The notes below the pieces were generated by a model. The model made no database searches and was not told the DNA's origin. It was given only the letters and a program-made list of their open reading frames with translations. Made by a program: the position numbers and the translations under genes. A stretch of DNA of 64,000 bases from Acetohalobium arabaticum DSM 5501 (GTDB lineage: Bacteria > Bacillota > Halanaerobiia > Halobacteroidales > Acetohalobiaceae), in NCBI RefSeq assembly GCF_000144695.1, contig NC_014378.1, forward strand, positions 1,615,833-1,679,832, given 5' to 3'. Below, piece after piece: positions 1 to 7,966 of the stretch. How positions within the stretch are numbered: position 1 is the stretch's first letter; every line of letters starts with the position of its first letter.

Positions 1-350
1 ATCAAGGTCTTTCCCGTTCCCGGCGGTCCGCTGAGCATAATTCCCTTTAGCGGTCTAATCCCCAGACTTTTTACCTTATTTATATCACGGACGAATTCTA
101 AAGCTTCAAGCAGCTCATTCTTAGCAGTTTCTTGTCCGCCAATATCTTCAAAAGTAACATCAGAAAAGCTTTCTTCAGCTCCCTGGTGGGTATTAAAGCT
201 CTTTTTAGTACCTAATCCCTGATTTTTAAAAATATTAAAGAGAAAATATCCAATCCCTACTAAGATTAAAGCTGGAAATAAATTAATTCCGCGAAAAGCT
301 AAAAAGATAACTACTGCTATACCAACTCCTAGACTTATCTCTTTAACCAC
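1..350 (-). CDS. FtsH-like AAA ATPase, N-terminal part (cut by window edge)
   Basis: Only about the first 116 codons are in the window. The start is GTG at 350, eight bases inside the preceding gene, behind a strong ribosome binding site (AGGGAGGTG) six bases upstream. Residues 5-40 form one or two hydrophobic membrane segments. After a linker comes the start of an AAA domain (FEDIGG near 67-72) and a Walker A motif GPPGTGKT at about 108-115. The spacing of a short membrane anchor directly followed by an AAA module resembles FtsH, but the FtsH periplasmic domain is missing, so it is probably a short FtsH-like membrane ATPase rather than FtsH itself. Whether a protease domain follows cannot be seen. 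It is translationally coupled to the 183-residue membrane protein upstream, suggesting the two work together. The family call is sure; the exact role is not. Confidence 0.8.
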   Translation of the reverse strand, partial: MVKEISLGVGIAVVIFLAFRGINLFPALILVGIGYFLFNIFKNQGLGTKKSFNTHQGAEESFSDVTFEDIGGQETAKNELLEALEFVRDINKVKSLGIRPLKGIMLSGPPGTGKTL

Positions 351-894
351 TACTTCCACCTCCCTGCAAAGCACCTGCAGGATAACTTCGTTTAATCACT
401 TTATAATATTCATCTCCACCAACACCTAATTTTAGATAAATATTACTTTCATCTACACTAACTTCTGCTGAATCTAATTTTAATCTATCCTTAAGTTCAC
501 CTAATTTATTACCTAAGTCAGTAAATCGACCAGTAATAATCGATTCATAAACTGATAGATGAATCTTCTGGTAAGCTGTCATTAATTTCTCATTATCTGA
601 ATTTTCTAACTTTATAATGTAATTACCTCTTCCTAGGGAACTGTTTAATAAAGAATCCAATTCTTGATATAGATTCTGTAGGTTTCCGACCTGATTTAAA
701 GTTATGCTGACCTCTCTTGTTTCATTTAAATTATTTATCTCTATCTTCTCTACTTCTTTAATGGCTAAAAGTTCTTCTCTTAACAAGTCTTCTGTCCGAT
801 AATTCTGAATATAATAATTCCCTCCAAAGAAGATAACTAAAGAAATAATCAATCCAACCGCTACTAACTCCAGACGAACTCCCTTAAACTCCAT
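343..894 (-). CDS. Membrane-anchored hypothetical protein, partner of AAA ATPase
   Basis: 183 residues. One membrane-spanning segment at about residues 9-28 (rich in V, I, L, F, G) is followed by a charged soluble region to the C terminus, so it should be anchored by its N terminus with the rest probably outside the membrane. No catalytic motif or named family is recognised. The ATG at 894 has a good ribosome binding site (GGGGG). The stop codon overlaps the GTG start of the AAA ATPase by eight bases, so the two genes are co-transcribed and probably translationally coupled. A reasonable inference is an accessory or substrate-presenting subunit for the ATPase. The gene has its own promoter just upstream and no close operon partner on that side. 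Confidence 0.7.
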   Translation of the reverse strand: MEFKGVRLELVAVGLIISLVIFFGGNYYIQNYRTEDLLREELLAIKEVEKIEINNLNETREVSITLNQVGNLQNLYQELDSLLNSSLGRGNYIIKLENSDNEKLMTAYQKIHLSVYESIITGRFTDLGNKLGELKDRLKLDSAEVSVDESNIYLKLGVGGDEYYKVIKRSYPAGALQGGGSSG

Positions 895-950
895 TATTTT
901 CCCCCTTCCACCTACAACTTGAACATTTACTAACTTATATCGACATAAGT

Positions 951-979
951 ATTATAACACAGCCGGCTCCAGGTAACAA
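951..979 (-). promoter_or_regulatory. Sigma-A-type promoter of the membrane protein/AAA ATPase pair
   Basis: On the minus strand TTGTTA (974-979) is followed by a 17-bp spacer and TATAAT (951-956), about 57 bases before the ATG at 894. Confidence 0.6.
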
Positions 980-1037
980 CTGTTAGAAAAATGTAAATAA
1001 TGGAATAGAGGAGCGCATCTCCGCTTCTTTTCGCTCG

Positions 1038-1405
1038 TTCATGATATTGCAGGAATAGTCAATATATTATTGTGATTATCACCAATGAGAGTTGTTGTAA
1101 GCATATATTGACTATTCTGGGTTATTTCGGAGAGAAAAAAGTATCTGAAAAGGAAAAACTTTCTAGACTGAACAGAGCAGAAATTTCATTGAGTTGGTTT
1201 TAAACACGCCCTTCAGATAATTTTGCATAATTATTGTTGATATATTTCAAAAAGCAACTTAAAGCAGCCCCAAATACAAAGAGTATTAATATACAAAGTA
1301 GAAGTTTTAAGTTATAGCTCTAAGTATAATTTATTGCTAATTGATAAGGGCTGATTTTGGCAGCGTTTGAAATATATCAACTCCAAACTGCAACATTACA
1401 TCAAT
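1038..1405 (-). repeat. Mosaic intergenic repeat R1 (A, C and D modules, no B)
   Basis: Non-coding copy of the R family. It holds module C (ends AATAGTCAATATAT / ATATATTGACTATT, about 1055-1125), then a degenerate module D, then a diverged module A whose inverted ends read GTTGATATATTTCAA and TTGAAATATATCAAC. It ends with a degenerate right terminal repeat (AACTGCAACATTACATCAAT) directly against the pgpA stop codon. The outer left terminal repeat and module B are absent. It occupies almost the whole gap between pgpA and the membrane protein gene. No protein-coding ORF is credible in it. Confidence 0.8.
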
Positions 1406-1849
1406 TTAAAGAAAGTTAAGTACTAATCTCAACAATACATTAGCCATTAGTCCTGCCAAAATATCATCCAGCATAATTCCTATCCCGCCGTGAAACTGCT
1501 GTAAGTTTTTGATGGGAGGCGGCTTAAGTATATCAAAGATGCGGAAAAGAATAAAAGCTGGAATAAAGTTATCTACTCCTAAACCGAAGACCGCTATAAA
1601 AAAGCCGGCCCATTCATCAATCACTATCTGAGCAGCATCTTTAACACCATATAATTCTTCTGCCCACTGCGAAATTAGTGTTCCGGCTATCACAAAGAAT
1701 AATATAAAAGCAAAATTTATCGTATATTTCTGTAGCCAGATAAAAGCAAACACTAAAGCTGCTATCGTACCAACAGTTCCTGGAGCTATAGGGCTTAAAC
1801 CACTGTAGAATCCAGTAGCCAACAGCTTAATTATTCTTTTCTTCAGCAT
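1406..1849 (-). CDS. pgpA: Phosphatidylglycerophosphatase A
   Basis: About 147 residues. It removes the phosphate from phosphatidylglycerol phosphate to give phosphatidylglycerol, the step after PgsA, and is an integral membrane protein. The family signature is visible: GLSPIAPGTVGT near the N terminus, DEWAG in the middle, and FRIFDILKPPPI with a following HGGIGIMLDDILAG. Several hydrophobic segments agree with a membrane location. The start at 1849 is preferred over an in-frame ATG at 1867 because AGGGG lies seven bases upstream of it and this is the expected length. It overlaps pgsA by 23 bases, so rimO-pgsA-pgpA form one unit whose last two products act consecutively. The stop codon lies immediately beside repeat R1. 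Confidence 0.9.
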   Translation of the reverse strand: MLKKRIIKLLATGFYSGLSPIAPGTVGTIAALVFAFIWLQKYTINFAFILFFVIAGTLISQWAEELYGVKDAAQIVIDEWAGFFIAVFGLGVDNFIPAFILFRIFDILKPPPIKNLQQFHGGIGIMLDDILAGLMANVLLRLVLNFL

Positions 1850-2393
1850 CGTTATTCCCCTTAACATTAGGCATAATCACTTTTCTACCTTTCCAGAGAT
1901 AATCAAGCCCTGAAATGACAGTTAGCAACACAGCCAACCAGAGTAATACAAGGCTATACGGAAGATTAATGATGATAGCTATAATAGCAATAATCTGTAA
2001 AGTAGTCTTATACTTCCCCAGCTTACTGGCCGAAATCACTATTCCATCAGCAGCAGCTACTACCCGAAGACCGGTTATAGCAAATTCACGTCCGATAATA
2101 ATAATTGCTGCCCAAGCACTAATCTCTCCCATATCTACTAAAGCTACTAAAGCAGCAGAAATCAATAATTTATCAGCTAAAGGATCAATAAACTTACCAA
2201 ATCTAGTAACCAAATTCTCTTTGCGAGCAATATAGCCGTCCAGACCATCAGTTACAGCTGCCAGACTGAATACAGCCACAGCAAGATAACGGGTATAAAC
2301 TGCAGATTCCCCCGCTGAATTGAATAATAAAAAGAACATAAAGATAGGTACTAATATGATCCGTAATAATGTTAATTTATTAGGCAGATTCAT
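1827..2393 (-). CDS. pgsA: CDP-diacylglycerol--glycerol-3-phosphate 3-phosphatidyltransferase
   Basis: 188 residues. It transfers the phosphatidyl group from CDP-diacylglycerol to glycerol 3-phosphate, giving phosphatidylglycerol phosphate at the membrane. The CDP-alcohol phosphotransferase signature D-G-x2-A-R-x8-G-x3-D-x3-D is clear around residues 49-75 (DGLDGYIAR, then GKFIDPLADK). Four or five hydrophobic segments follow the expected pattern, and the length is typical. The ATG is preceded by GGAGAGAG and overlaps the rimO stop codon by four bases (ATGA type). Together with pgpA downstream it makes the two-step phosphatidylglycerol branch. The rimO-pgsA linkage is common in Firmicutes. 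Confidence 0.95.
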   Translation of the reverse strand: MNLPNKLTLLRIILVPIFMFFLLFNSAGESAVYTRYLAVAVFSLAAVTDGLDGYIARKENLVTRFGKFIDPLADKLLISAALVALVDMGEISAWAAIIIIGREFAITGLRVVAAADGIVISASKLGKYKTTLQIIAIIAIIINLPYSLVLLWLAVLLTVISGLDYLWKGRKVIMPNVKGNNDAEEKNN

Positions 2394-3721
2394 TCTACTC
2401 TCTCTCCTATCAAATCATATTCATAAGCATCTTTTATTCTAACCTTAATAAACTCTCCAGGTTCTGCCTTGACATCCTCAACATAGACTAAACCATCTAT
2501 TTCTGGTGCATCCTGCTGAGTTCTACCAACAGCTAATTTCTGATCTTCATTCTGCTGTATCTCTTCTATCAAAACTTCAACTTCTCTGCCAATCCACTCT
2601 TGATTACGCTCTAAAGAAATTCTCTGCTGTAAATCCATAATCCGTTCATAACGTTCTTCTTTTATCTCTTCTGCTACTTGATCCGGCATCTCAGCAGCGG
2701 CAGTACCCTCCTCACGAGAGTAAGTAAAGACACCCAACCGATCAAACCTAGCCTGCTGAACAAAGTCCAACAGATTTTTAAACTCATCCTCTGTCTCTCC
2801 GGGGAATCCAACAATCAATGAAGTTCTGATACTTATTCCCGGAATTCTATCTCTCAATTTCCGAATTAAAGACAGAATATCCTCCTTGGTTCCCCGCCGC
2901 CGCATCTTACTTCTAATCTTATCATCAACATGCTGAATTGGCAAGTCTATATAATTACATATCCGTTCATGTTTGGCCATCACTTCAATTAATTCATCAC
3001 TGAAATCATTTGGATAGGCATATAGCAATCGAAACCACTTAATTCCTTTCACTTTCATCAACTCAGTCAATAATTCCACTAACCTCGGCTCTCCATATAA
3101 ATCACTACCATACTTAGTAATATCCTGGGCTATGATATTAACCTCTTTAACTCCTTGATCTGCTAATTCAACTGCTTCCGTAACAATATCCTCAATCTCT
3201 CTACTATGCAGTTTCCCTCTCAACTCAGGAATCACACAGTAACTACAACAGTTATTGCATCCCTCAGCTATCTTAAGATAAGCAGTATAATCCTGGCCTA
3301 TTCTCTTTTGAGGCAGTCTATTATGATAATTAAATTCTGGATTACCAACTTCAGCTCTACTCTTTCCTGATAATGTCTCTTTAATTACTTCCACTATTTT
3401 ATCAAAATTACCTGTACCTAAAATTCCATCTATCTCTGGAATCTCTGCTTCTAATTCTTCCAAGTGGCGCTGGGCTAGACAGCCGGTTACAATTAAAGAT
3501 TTACAGTTATCTTTCTTATACTCAGCCAACTGTAGAATTGTATCGATAGATTCTTCTTTAGCATCCCCAATAAATCCACAGGTGTTTACAATTAATACCT
3601 CTGCCTGGCTGTAGTCATTAACCAATTTAAAACCTGCTTCATCAATAAGTCCTAACATAATCTCTGCATCTACTTGATTCTTAGCACAGCCTAAATTAAC
3701 CAAACCAACAGCTACCATCAA
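2390..3721 (-). CDS. rimO: Ribosomal protein S12 (Asp) methylthiotransferase RimO
   Basis: 443 residues. A radical-SAM iron-sulfur enzyme that adds a methylthio group to an aspartate of ribosomal protein S12. The N-terminal UPF0004-type domain carries three cluster cysteines near residues 12, 48 and 81 (LGCAKN, NTCGF, TGCLAQ). The radical SAM motif CxxxCxxC is at about 155-162. A TRAM domain occupies the C-terminal 65 residues. Length and LGCAKN start fit RimO rather than the related MiaB. It is the first gene of a unit with pgsA (four-base overlap) and pgpA. A TATAAT with an upstream TG (extended -10) lies just before it. Confidence 0.95.
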   Translation of the reverse strand: MMVAVGLVNLGCAKNQVDAEIMLGLIDEAGFKLVNDYSQAEVLIVNTCGFIGDAKEESIDTILQLAEYKKDNCKSLIVTGCLAQRHLEELEAEIPEIDGILGTGNFDKIVEVIKETLSGKSRAEVGNPEFNYHNRLPQKRIGQDYTAYLKIAEGCNNCCSYCVIPELRGKLHSREIEDIVTEAVELADQGVKEVNIIAQDITKYGSDLYGEPRLVELLTELMKVKGIKWFRLLYAYPNDFSDELIEVMAKHERICNYIDLPIQHVDDKIRSKMRRRGTKEDILSLIRKLRDRIPGISIRTSLIVGFPGETEDEFKNLLDFVQQARFDRLGVFTYSREEGTAAAEMPDQVAEEIKEERYERIMDLQQRISLERNQEWIGREVEVLIEEIQQNEDQKLAVGRTQQDAPEIDGLVYVEDVKAEPGEFIKVRIKDAYEYDLIGERVE

Positions 3722-3746
3722 TTACACTCGCTCCCTTCTTAAATCT

Positions 3747-3755
3747 ATTATAACA
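3747..3755 (-). promoter_or_regulatory. Extended -10 promoter of rimO
   Basis: Minus-strand TGTTATAAT, that is TATAAT with TG one base upstream. The matching -35 is poor and would fall in the DUF362 gene's terminator stem. Confidence 0.45.
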
Positions 3756-3761
3756 TTTACT

Positions 3762-3797
3762 CAAAAAATTAAACAGCAATTTCACTTGCTGTTTAAT
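3762..3797 (-). terminator. Rho-independent terminator after the DUF362 gene
   Basis: Perfect 12-bp arms (ATTAAACAGCAA / TTGCTGTTTAAT) with a six-base loop, followed on the minus strand by TTTTTGA. Confidence 0.85.
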
Positions 3798-3852
3798 GAA
3801 TATTAGCATATACAATTATATATTATCTCAAGAATATTGTCCATATTTATCC

Positions 3853-4962
3853 TTAATCAATCTTAACTAAATCATACTCCCTGCTTCCTAATCCGATTCT
3901 TTCCGCATGAATCAACTGGGCTTTCCAGTCTAGATCAGGATCAACCCCCTTAAATTTATCCTCACCAGGTTCATGGTTACACTGCAGAGCACTATCTTCC
4001 TTTCCAGCCTGTTGATTAATTAAATCAACAGAAGCTTGGTCAATAGCAACCGGATCTTTAGAAGCCAAGATCCCGATATCATCAACTATATTCCGGTCAT
4101 TCCAGCCTACACAGTCACAGAGAGGGGTCACATCCATAACAAAATTAATATATCCTACTTTATCTTCTTTACCTTTTACAGCTCCTAAAGTATATTCAGC
4201 TATTCTCTCCTGTATATCATCTGCAGAATCGTCAACAAACCGAGGGGTAATAGCATCCGTGGGACAGGTAACTATACATTCACCACAGCCAATGCATTTT
4301 TCTTCATCCAATCTGCTTACCTCATCAATTTCAAAAGCATCCTCTGGACACCAGTCACTACACTCTCCGCAGGTAATGCACTCCTCTTCTTCTACTTCTG
4401 GTGTAACTACTGCATGCATCTGCTGCTTTCCTGCTCTGCTGCCAAGTCCCATTCCTACATTCTTAATTGCTCCGCCAAAGCCTGTCAATTCATGCCCCTT
4501 AACGTGAGCAACACTCAACATACCATCAGCTTCACAGATTTCACTGCCGATCTTGACTTTATCAAAGTGTTTTTGATTAATCTCTACTTCATAAACATTT
4601 CTCCCCTGTAGACCATCAGCAATCACTATTGGAGCCTGAACAGTAGAATAACCAAATCCATTAGCAATAGCAGTATTTAAATGATCTACAGAATTTGCTC
4701 TAGTTCCAACATAAAGAGTATTAGCATCAGTTAAAAATGGCTTCCCTGCTGCTTTCTTAATTTCCTCTACTAATCTTCTAATATAGACCGGGCGAATAAA
4801 AGCAGTATTCCCTTCTTCACCAAAATGAAGTTTAATACCAAACAATTCCTCTTTATCAATCATTTCATCAAAACCAGCTTTATAAAACAGCTGTGATAAT
4901 TTGTTAATTAAATTACTATCTTTATCTTCAGCTTTCATGTCTGCATAATACACTTCACTCAT
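3853..4962 (-). CDS. DUF362 protein with two [4Fe-4S] ferredoxin motifs
   Basis: 369 residues. The N-terminal half matches the DUF362 domain (GIKLHFGEEGNTAFIRP; a GFGGAIKNVGMG segment). Residues about 194-235 hold two ferredoxin-type motifs CxxCxxCxxxCP (CITCGECSDWCP and CIGCGECIVTCP), giving two 4Fe-4S clusters. The C-terminal part returns to DUF362 with DCVGWNDRN and a DPVAIDQAS segment. Proteins of this type are common in anaerobes, are probably cytoplasmic redox proteins, and have no settled substrate. It follows folE by 36 bases and ends in a clear terminator, so folE and this gene form a two-gene operon. Whether this reflects a pterin-linked job is unknown. Confidence 0.85.
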   Translation of the reverse strand: MSEVYYADMKAEDKDSNLINKLSQLFYKAGFDEMIDKEELFGIKLHFGEEGNTAFIRPVYIRRLVEEIKKAAGKPFLTDANTLYVGTRANSVDHLNTAIANGFGYSTVQAPIVIADGLQGRNVYEVEINQKHFDKVKIGSEICEADGMLSVAHVKGHELTGFGGAIKNVGMGLGSRAGKQQMHAVVTPEVEEEECITCGECSDWCPEDAFEIDEVSRLDEEKCIGCGECIVTCPTDAITPRFVDDSADDIQERIAEYTLGAVKGKEDKVGYINFVMDVTPLCDCVGWNDRNIVDDIGILASKDPVAIDQASVDLINQQAGKEDSALQCNHEPGEDKFKGVDPDLDWKAQLIHAERIGLGSREYDLVKID

Positions 4963-4998
4963 TACTAAATCCCCCTATCACTAACAGCCTGTACTTCT

Positions 4999-5559
4999 TT
5001 AATCTTTAATTAGCTTCAAAGCTTCCTCTCTAGCTGCCTGGTCATTCTGTAAAATTCCTCTAACAGCTGAAGTAGTAGTTAAAGAGCCAGGCTTTTTGAT
5101 ACCGCGCATAGTCATACACATATGCTCAGCCTCAACAACTACAATTACACCGCGAGCCTCCACATTTTTCATTATAAGGTCTGCTACCTGACTTGTCAAT
5201 CTTTCCTGTAACTGTGGCCGTTTAGCAAAAGAATCAACTACTCTAGCCAACTTACTTAAGCCAGTGACTTTACCATTCTCAGGAATATAACCTACATGGG
5301 CTTTACCATAAAAGGGAAGTAAATGATGTTCACACATTGAATAGAAAGAAATATCCTTCACTAAAACTAACTCTTCATGAGCTTGATTAAAAAAAATCTG
5401 CAAATCATCTGCTGGATCTTTATGCAATCCGCTAAAAACTTCCTCATACATTCTTGCTACTCTATCAGGAGTTTCTAATAATCCCTCCCGGTCAGGATCT
5501 TCACCAATTGCATCTAAAATCATACCTACCGCTTCTCTAATCTGCTCTTTATCCACCAT
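4999..5559 (-). CDS. folE: GTP cyclohydrolase I
   Basis: 186 residues. It converts GTP to 7,8-dihydroneopterin triphosphate, the entry to folate (and in some bacteria queuosine) synthesis. Zinc ligands are visible as Cys76 and His79 in CEHHLLPF and Cys148 in HMCMTMRG. The C-terminal TTSAVRG segment is typical, and the length is that of the bacterial type IA enzyme. ATG start with GGAGGG upstream. It is the promoter-proximal gene of a unit with the DUF362 protein. No other folate genes are adjacent. Confidence 0.96.
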   Translation of the reverse strand: MVDKEQIREAVGMILDAIGEDPDREGLLETPDRVARMYEEVFSGLHKDPADDLQIFFNQAHEELVLVKDISFYSMCEHHLLPFYGKAHVGYIPENGKVTGLSKLARVVDSFAKRPQLQERLTSQVADLIMKNVEARGVIVVVEAEHMCMTMRGIKKPGSLTTTSAVRGILQNDQAAREEALKLIKD

Positions 5560-5641
5560 TGATTACCCTCCAACTTTCTTTATTAATAAATTTTCTTAAT
5601 ATTATATTTTTTCATCATTCTTTAAATAATCTTTGCTTTTT

Positions 5642-5670
5642 ATTATAATTGGATATAATAAAAAAATCAA
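5642..5670 (-). promoter_or_regulatory. Promoter of folE
   Basis: Minus strand TTGATT (5665-5670), 17-bp spacer, TATAAT (5642-5647). The 239-base divergent gap between folE and the DUF3786 gene is very AT-rich and otherwise shows nothing I can name. Confidence 0.55.
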
Positions 5671-5798
5671 TATCTATAATATTTTTTCCCTATATTAAAC
5701 TTAAAATTAAATTTTTGCAAGGAATCTCGAAACTAATCATCAATTATATAAGTATAATACAAAAACAAAAATGAATAAATAAAAAAGGAGAGATTAAA

Positions 5799-6434
5799 AT
5801 GAAAAAATATGAACAGAACAATTTTATCATTGCCCGTAAGAAGGCTAGGAAAAAGTTTAAGGAGATACCGCCTCAAGAATTAGCTGCTAATAGCGGAGCA
5901 GATTTCCAATCCGACAATAATCGTCTACGATTAAGATTCTTAGCTGATGATTACTTTATAGACTATCCTGAGGGAGAAATCTATCTTGCTGATAAACAGG
6001 ATAAGGAGATAGACCTTAAAATTCAAATACTTATTTTATATTATCTTAATAAGGCCAGCGGTGCTCAGGTAAAAGATGAATTAATCTCCTATCGCGAAAT
6101 TCCTCACGGCGGCAATCAATATTATGATATTTTTAAACGCCGAGCTATCGACCCTTTAGTAAATAAATTTGGTCACCAGCCAGAAAAATTAATTGAAGCT
6201 GGCAAAAAATTAAATGGAGAAACAGCTGATACTGGTGACTACAGCATTACCATTCCTGTGTTACCTAAAGTACCTATGACTCTTATTATCTGGGCTGGAG
6301 ATGATGAACTTCCACCTTCAGGCAATATACTTTTAAACAAATCTATTCTAGGTTATTTATCAGCAAAAGATATATATGTAGCTGCTGGTATAACTGTTAA
6401 AGTCCTAACTAAAACAGCTGAAAACTTAGAATAA
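5799..6434 (+). CDS. DUF3786 domain protein
   Basis: 211 residues. The sequence matches the pattern of DUF3786 proteins: a basic helical start with ARKKARKKF, a LRLRFLADDYFIDYP strand region, ILILYYLNKASG, ISYREIPHGGNQYY and a C-terminal WAGDDELPPSGNILL segment. These cytoplasmic proteins occur in anaerobes and have no proven function; some sit near cobalamin or corrinoid genes, but no such neighbour is seen here. The ATG has a strong site (AAGGAGAG). A TATAAT hexamer lies at about 5753-5758, with no good -35. It is transcribed alone and stops just before a strong terminator shared with the convergent gene. Confidence 0.8.
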   Translation: MKKYEQNNFIIARKKARKKFKEIPPQELAANSGADFQSDNNRLRLRFLADDYFIDYPEGEIYLADKQDKEIDLKIQILILYYLNKASGAQVKDELISYREIPHGGNQYYDIFKRRAIDPLVNKFGHQPEKLIEAGKKLNGETADTGDYSITIPVLPKVPMTLIIWAGDDELPPSGNILLNKSILGYLSAKDIYVAAGITVKVLTKTAENLE

Positions 6435-6443
6435 AACGATAAA

Positions 6444-6472
6444 ATAAGTCCGTAAGCTGCTTGCGGACTTAT
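6444..6472. terminator. Bidirectional terminator
   Basis: 12-bp arms ATAAGTCCGTAA / TTGCGGACTTAT with one G-U pair and a five-base loop. It is followed by GAATTTTT on the plus strand and by TTTTATCG on the minus strand. The stop codon of the minus-strand gene lies inside the stem. Confidence 0.85.
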
Positions 6473-7128
6473 GAATTTTTGTTCTTATATTCTAATTTTC
6501 TTTGTGGAGAATTAAGCAGCTGTTCCTTTCCTAATCCATTAAAGCTGCGCAGAGATTCAATCACTATCTCCACTTGTGGTAAGTTCAACACCTGAACTAA
6601 GGGGAAAGAAATATAATCATTCGGCTGAATAGTAACCGGAATTACTGTTTTTATTTCCTCATTCTCTACTAATGCTTCTTCCCAGGGATTAATAATTCTA
6701 ACCTGATAGATCAATTGAATATGGGAAACCAATCTTCGACCTGAATTAAAAATATTAATATATAAATAAGTTTCATCTTCATTTACAGTTAAAGCATCAT
6801 CTTCTAAATCACCTTTTATCAATTGCTCATTAGTTACAAATTCATCTACAATTTCTTCTTTAGGCTTCTGGATAAACATAAATTTTATATCTTCTTCGTA
6901 TTCCTTTTTAAAGGATTCCCTCATAAAATCAAGAGTCTTTCTCCCCATTACAACATAACGCCAGGTAGCATAAGCTAAAATTAGACTTGTAAGCAAAGAC
7001 AGAAAACCAGAATATTTATTTCCAAATTGCACAACTCTTAATAGAATAGCTTTAAGAGTACTGAATTCAACAATTCCTAGCCCCATCAATATTACTAATA
7101 AAATAATTATCTCCATTCTAATCTTCAC
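6469..7128 (-). CDS. Hypothetical membrane protein with soluble C-terminal domain
   Basis: 219 residues. Two hydrophobic segments at about 5-20 and 40-63 anchor the N terminus. The remaining 150 residues are soluble and mostly acidic, with a beta-rich look (NDYISFPLVQVLNLPQVEIV). No family is recognised and no catalytic motif stands out. The pattern of two membrane segments followed by a beta-rich domain may suggest a membrane-attached sensor or scaffold, but this is only a shape argument. It appears to be a single-gene unit; a TATAAT with upstream TG lies about 50 bases before the start. The stop codon is inside the bidirectional terminator it shares with the DUF3786 gene. Confidence 0.6.
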   Translation of the reverse strand: MKIRMEIIILLVILMGLGIVEFSTLKAILLRVVQFGNKYSGFLSLLTSLILAYATWRYVVMGRKTLDFMRESFKKEYEEDIKFMFIQKPKEEIVDEFVTNEQLIKGDLEDDALTVNEDETYLYINIFNSGRRLVSHIQLIYQVRIINPWEEALVENEEIKTVIPVTIQPNDYISFPLVQVLNLPQVEIVIESLRSFNGLGKEQLLNSPQRKLEYKNKNS

Positions 7129-7259
7129 CTCTTTAAAAACGGCTCTGCTTAATAATATTTACAGCCAAGACAGAGATTATACCAAGAATAAAAAGGAGCT
7201 TTCCTGGTCTTACTTAAGTTTTATAATATGGAGAAAAGTTGAAGGGGTTAAATTGAAGG

Positions 7260-7484
7260 TTAATCAGTCTGAATAGTATACTCTTCATCAGTAAGCTGAA
7301 TACTTAGAATACTTTCTAAATTAAAAATCATCTTTTGGTCTCGTAGATGGCAGTAGCCGTATAATTTTTTATCAGTCATTTTATAAGGGTCCACCCGCCG
7401 ATAGCGAATATCCTGTTGAGAATTCTTATAAACTATCTTCACTCTTTTATTTTTTCTAATAGCAAGCCTTAAATCTTGAAACAT
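7260..7484 (-). CDS. Small stand-alone WYL-like domain protein
   Basis: 74 residues. The sequence looks like a minimal WYL domain: an N-terminal helix (LRLAIRKNKRVKIVYKNS), then RRVDPYKM, KLYGYCHLRDQ and a final FNLESILSIQLTDE. In longer proteins this module follows a helix-turn-helix and senses nucleic-acid or nucleotide ligands. Here no DNA-binding part is present. The ATG has a very strong G-rich site (GGGGGG). Whether it modulates another protein or binds a ligand alone is unknown. It precedes the 219-residue membrane protein by about 130 bases and may not be in the same unit. Confidence 0.6.
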   Translation of the reverse strand: MFQDLRLAIRKNKRVKIVYKNSQQDIRYRRVDPYKMTDKKLYGYCHLRDQKMIFNLESILSIQLTDEEYTIQTD

Positions 7485-7537
7485 ACTTCTGCCCCCCTAT
7501 ATTAAATAGTTTCCTACCGCTACTGCCTTCTAAAACA

Positions 7538-7831
7538 CTACTTTACCAAGCCATTCTCTTTCATTAAACGCATAGTCTTATCAGGATAATCAGTAACTAC
7601 AAATACTTCCTGAATCGAAGAACTAGTTTTAGCTAACACCTTTATTCCGGTTGGGGTATTATATTTTAATTGTAAATACGGCTGCATTCCGCTACCACCG
7701 CGCTGATTAATCCGCCCGGGAATGATGCTTTTAATACTCTTTAAAGCAGCTAAGTCCTCTAATAGAGGTAATACATCCTCAATTATAGTATGTTCTTGTT
7801 TAATCTTATTGATTCGATATTTACCGCTCAT
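7538..7831 (-). CDS. DUF2103-like conserved small protein
   Basis: 97 residues from the ATG at 7831, which has AAGGAG eight bases upstream; an in-frame GTG three codons earlier overlaps that site and is less likely. The sequence (KYRINKIKQEH, SIIPGRINQRGG, TPTGIKVLAKTSSSIQEVFVVTD) resembles the DUF2103 family, described as predicted metal-binding. I see few of the cysteines expected of a metal site, so the family call is moderate and the function unknown. It lies 53 bases upstream of the WYL-like gene on the same strand and could share a transcript with it. Confidence 0.6.
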   Translation of the reverse strand: MSGKYRINKIKQEHTIIEDVLPLLEDLAALKSIKSIIPGRINQRGGSGMQPYLQLKYNTPTGIKVLAKTSSSIQEVFVVTDYPDKTMRLMKENGLVK

Positions 7832-7914
7832 TTTCGTCACTCCTTCCTGCTTCTTATACTCTTTATTCTGGATAAAATAAAAAATTACCTGCTGAATCGA
7901 GCTTAAATTTTATA

Positions 7915-7959
7915 AAAAGAAAAAAGAAGGGCTGATAAAATTCATTTTATCAACCCTTC
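7915..7959 (-). terminator. Terminator after argH
   Basis: 15-bp arms GAAGGGCTGATAAAA / TTTTATCAACCCTTC (one G-U pair) with a four-base loop, followed on the minus strand by a T-rich run. Confidence 0.88.
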
Positions 7960-7966
7960 CCCTTCT

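Noticed and set aside
4259-4611. Plus-strand frames across the DUF362 gene
   Set aside because: They are shadows of the ferredoxin-motif region, with no ribosome binding site and no recognisable product.
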